Of a stretch of DNA of 7,777 nt, positions 6,222 to 7,777 are shown in pieces. Position 1 is the stretch's first letter; each line of letters begins with the position of its first letter. The notes under the pieces are model-generated. The model saw only the letters and a program-made list of their open reading frames with translations. It had not been told where the DNA came from and ran no database searches. Source of the DNA: an uncultured Gemella sp. (lineage in GTDB: Bacteria; Bacillota; Bacilli; Staphylococcales; Gemellaceae); contig CALHQV010000206.1 in the NCBI GenBank assembly GCA_938038035.1, positions 1 through 7,777 on the forward strand. The letters run 5' to 3'. The position numbers and the translations under genes are program-made.

Positions 6222-7643
6222 AAATTTTTTACTAATAAACAAGCAGGTGTAAAAGTAACACCAATATTTGAAAATGAAGCATACGAAAGTAAGTTATTAG
6301 AATATACAAAAGAAAGAGAATTATTCTCTGGAAAACTTAATGAAGTATATGCTAATCTACCATTTAATGGAGAAAAAGAAATACTTTTAGGATTAGGAAA
6401 AAAAGAGGAACTAGTAGAAGATAAGGTACGAGAAGTATTCTTTAGACTAGTTAAAGTATTAGAAAGTAACAAAGAATTAGAAGTATTTATTACTTTACCT
6501 AAAGTAGAGAGTGTTTCAACTGAAAAACTTGTAAATGCTGCAGTTGAAGGTGCATTACATGCAACTTATAAATTTGATAAGTATAAATCAGATAGAAAAG
6601 AATCTCCAGAAATTACGATTAATTTATCTACAGAAGAAAATCTAGAGAATTTGGAAGAGGTAGTAAATGAAGCTCGTGATATTATGAGTGGAGTATTCTT
6701 CTCACGTGATCTAGTAAATGAAAGAGCAGAGTACTTATATCCAGAAACTCTTGCTAATATTGCTAGTAAGGAATTATCAGCATTAGGTGTTGAAGTAGAA
6801 GTTTACGATGAAAAACAATGCGAAGAGTTAGGATTAAAAGGGTTATTAGCAGTAGGACGTGGATCAGATAGAAAACCAAGATTTATTGTTATGAAATACT
6901 TAAATAATCCAGAGGAAAGCGAAGTAGTTGGATTAGTAGGTAAAGGTGTAACTTATGATTCAGGTGGTTACTCAATTAAACCTACAGCTAATAGTATGGA
7001 CATAATGCACTGTGATATGGGTGGTGCAGGAACTGTAATTGGAACAATGAAACTAGTTGCGACTAGAAAATTAAAAACTAACGTAATTGCAGTTGTCGGT
7101 GCATGTGAAAACATGATAGCTGGTGGTTCTTATAAACCAGGTGATGTGATTTCAACACTTTCAGGAAAAACTGTAGAAGTATTAAATACAGATGCAGAAG
7201 GGCGTATTACTTTAGCAGATTCAGTATATTATGCTACTGAAAAATTAAAAGTTAGTAAAGTAATAGACTTAGCTACATTAACAGGGGCATGCTTAGTAGC
7301 ATTAGGTGAATTCTACACAGGTGCAGTAACAAACAACCAAGAATTCTATAATGAACTAAGCAAAGCTGCGAAAGAAGCAGGAGAAAGAGTATGGCAAATG
7401 CCAGCTGATGACAGTTTTAGAGAATTAAATAAATCTTCTGTTGCTGATGTGAAAAATACAGGTGGAAGACTTGGTGGAACAATTACTGCTGGATTATTTA
7501 TTGAAAACTTTGTAGCAAATGATGTTCCATGGGTACACTTAGATATAGCTGGAACTGCATACCTATCAAAAGCTGAAAAATACCTTCCAAAAGGTGCTAC
7601 AGGAGTACATGTTAAAACATTATATAATTTAATAAATAAATAA
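6219..7643 (+). CDS. pepA: Leucyl aminopeptidase, peptidase family M17
   Basis: This is a cytosolic two-metal aminopeptidase (usually hexameric) that removes N-terminal residues, often leucine, from peptides. The product is 474 residues from the ATG at 6219. An N-terminal domain with weak conservation (about 1-150) precedes the catalytic domain. Metal and active-site residues by alignment with E. coli PepA from memory: Lys242 and Asp247 in VGKGVTYDSGG, Lys254 in YSIKP, Asp266 in MHCDMGGAG, and Asp325, Glu327 and Arg329 in NTDAEGR, all present. Other family blocks are GACENMIAGGSYKPGDV, IDLATLTGACLVALG and WVHLDIAGTAY. Tyr replaces the more common Phe and Ile in TYDSGGYS, a mild variation near the metal site. 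There is no signal peptide. It is the last gene of the operon; with EcsAB upstream, a link to peptide turnover is possible but unproven. Very likely active. Confidence 0.93.
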   Translation: MKFFTNKQAGVKVTPIFENEAYESKLLEYTKERELFSGKLNEVYANLPFNGEKEILLGLGKKEELVEDKVREVFFRLVKVLESNKELEVFITLPKVESVSTEKLVNAAVEGALHATYKFDKYKSDRKESPEITINLSTEENLENLEEVVNEARDIMSGVFFSRDLVNERAEYLYPETLANIASKELSALGVEVEVYDEKQCEELGLKGLLAVGRGSDRKPRFIVMKYLNNPEESEVVGLVGKGVTYDSGGYSIKPTANSMDIMHCDMGGAGTVIGTMKLVATRKLKTNVIAVVGACENMIAGGSYKPGDVISTLSGKTVEVLNTDAEGRITLADSVYYATEKLKVSKVIDLATLTGACLVALGEFYTGAVTNNQEFYNELSKAAKEAGERVWQMPADDSFRELNKSSVADVKNTGGRLGGTITAGLFIENFVANDVPWVHLDIAGTAYLSKAEKYLPKGATGVHVKTLYNLINK

Positions 7644-7699
7644 GATATTAAAAGTTCAAGGGTATAAAATGTTCCTTTTAAAGTATCGTAGAATGTACT

Positions 7700-7726
7700 T
7701 TGAATATAATTTTTTACTAATATACT
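7700..7726 (+). promoter_or_regulatory. Possible promoter TTGAAT-15-TATACT
   Basis: TTGAAT at 7700-7705 (four of six to TTGACA) and TATACT at 7721-7726 (five of six to TATAAT) are separated by 15 bp, shorter than the usual 17. The -10 overlaps the dyad at 7723-7741, a layout common for repressed promoters. Weak evidence in AT-rich DNA. Confidence 0.3.
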
Positions 7727-7741
7727 TTGATGAACAAAGTA
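7723..7741. promoter_or_regulatory. Perfect dyad TACTTTG-N5-CAAAGTA, possible operator
   Basis: TACTTTGATGAACAAAGTA has 7-bp arms and a 5-nt centre. It overlaps a possible -10 element and ends 4 nt before a strong Shine-Dalgarno. As DNA it would suit a dimeric repressor; as RNA it would form a hairpin near the ribosome site. The half-site recurs at 7680-7685 (AAAGTA) and 7696-7701 (TACTTT). The regulator is unknown. Confidence 0.45.
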
Positions 7742-7745
7742 ATTT

Positions 7746-7755
7746 AAAGGAGAGG
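7746..7755 (+). promoter_or_regulatory. Strong Shine-Dalgarno of a following gene
   Basis: AAAGGAGAGG is a near-consensus ribosome binding site. At ideal distance (8 nt after GGAG) the sequence reads ATA TTT AGA ATT TTA, with no ATG, GTG or TTG start in reach before the window ends. Confidence 0.55.
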
Positions 7756-7760
7756 TTTTA

Positions 7761-7777
7761 ATATTTAGAATTTTAAA
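7761..7777 (+). CDS. Possible start of a gene cut by the window edge, with ATA as start codon
   Basis: After the strong Shine-Dalgarno at 7746-7755, the best-placed frame is ATA TTT AGA ATT TTA AA, which would encode (M)FRIL. ATA is a rare initiator, so either this is a non-standard start, a lost ATG, a sequencing error, or the true start lies beyond 7777. Only five codons are visible and no product can be named. Confidence 0.25.

Larger units (their letters stand above)
7644..7777 (+). other. 3' intergenic region: dyad cluster, possible weak terminator and leader of a following gene
   Basis: This 134-nt tail holds no complete gene. TTAAAAG (7648-7654) and CTTTTAA (7675-7681) form a 7-bp inverted repeat with a 20-nt loop. 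A second stem, TTAAAGTA (7678-7685) with TACTTTGA (7696-7703), one wobble, is followed six nt later by TTTTTT (7710-7715) and could be a weak terminator for the operon. A third dyad, a candidate promoter and a Shine-Dalgarno follow; they are listed separately. Confidence 0.4.

Noticed and set aside
6170..6472. 100-codon open frame on the - strand across the start of the aminopeptidase
   Set aside because: Its Ser/Leu/Phe-rich translation is the usual shadow of Lys/Glu-rich coding on the other strand, with no family resemblance.

Overview
The window is very AT-rich (about 30% G+C by eye), with Gram-positive Shine-Dalgarno sites (GGAG, GAGGTGA), and its gene content points to a low-GC Firmicute. 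EcsA/EcsB, a HemY-type protein and GdpP fragments fit Bacilli, and a Gemella-like coccus is my best guess. The genus is inferred from overall protein character, not from a marker gene. Everything recognisable is on the + strand.

Region 1 (1-2100) is abnormal. Positions 1 to about 665 hold pieces of a gdpP-type gene (c-di-AMP phosphodiesterase). They include a possible N-terminal membrane segment in one frame, then a GGDEF-like domain in another frame with an in-frame TGA at 192-194. The first residues of the DHH domain follow, and the frame runs straight into a LysP-type amino acid permease that lacks its own N-terminus. The join lies in a stretch where GdpP 'DAIGG.IG' and LysP 'IAIGG.IGTG' resemble each other. 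It is either a recombination/deletion scar or an assembly or amplification chimera. A strong rho-independent terminator closes the region.

Region 2 (about 2137-7643) looks like one operon: coaE, ecsA, ecsB, a HemY-like flavoprotein and a leucyl aminopeptidase (M17). The first three genes overlap by 8 nt each, and the remaining gaps are 11 and 31 nt. A plausible extended -10 promoter sits upstream of coaE. CoaE makes coenzyme A. EcsAB is an ABC transporter linked to peptide export and membrane proteolysis. The aminopeptidase degrades peptides. The HemY-like protein is full length, but its FAD-binding signatures are eroded and no hemE or hemH is present.

Region 3 (7644-7777) is non-coding, with several AAAGTA/TACTTT half-sites arranged as dyads, a possible promoter and a good Shine-Dalgarno. 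These may lead a gene that is cut by the window edge and would have to start on ATA.

I see no CRISPR array, tRNA, rRNA, insertion sequence or evident new defence system. The observations most worth a second look are the gdpP-lysP chimera, the eroded HemY homologue at the ecs locus, and the dyad cluster at the 3' end.
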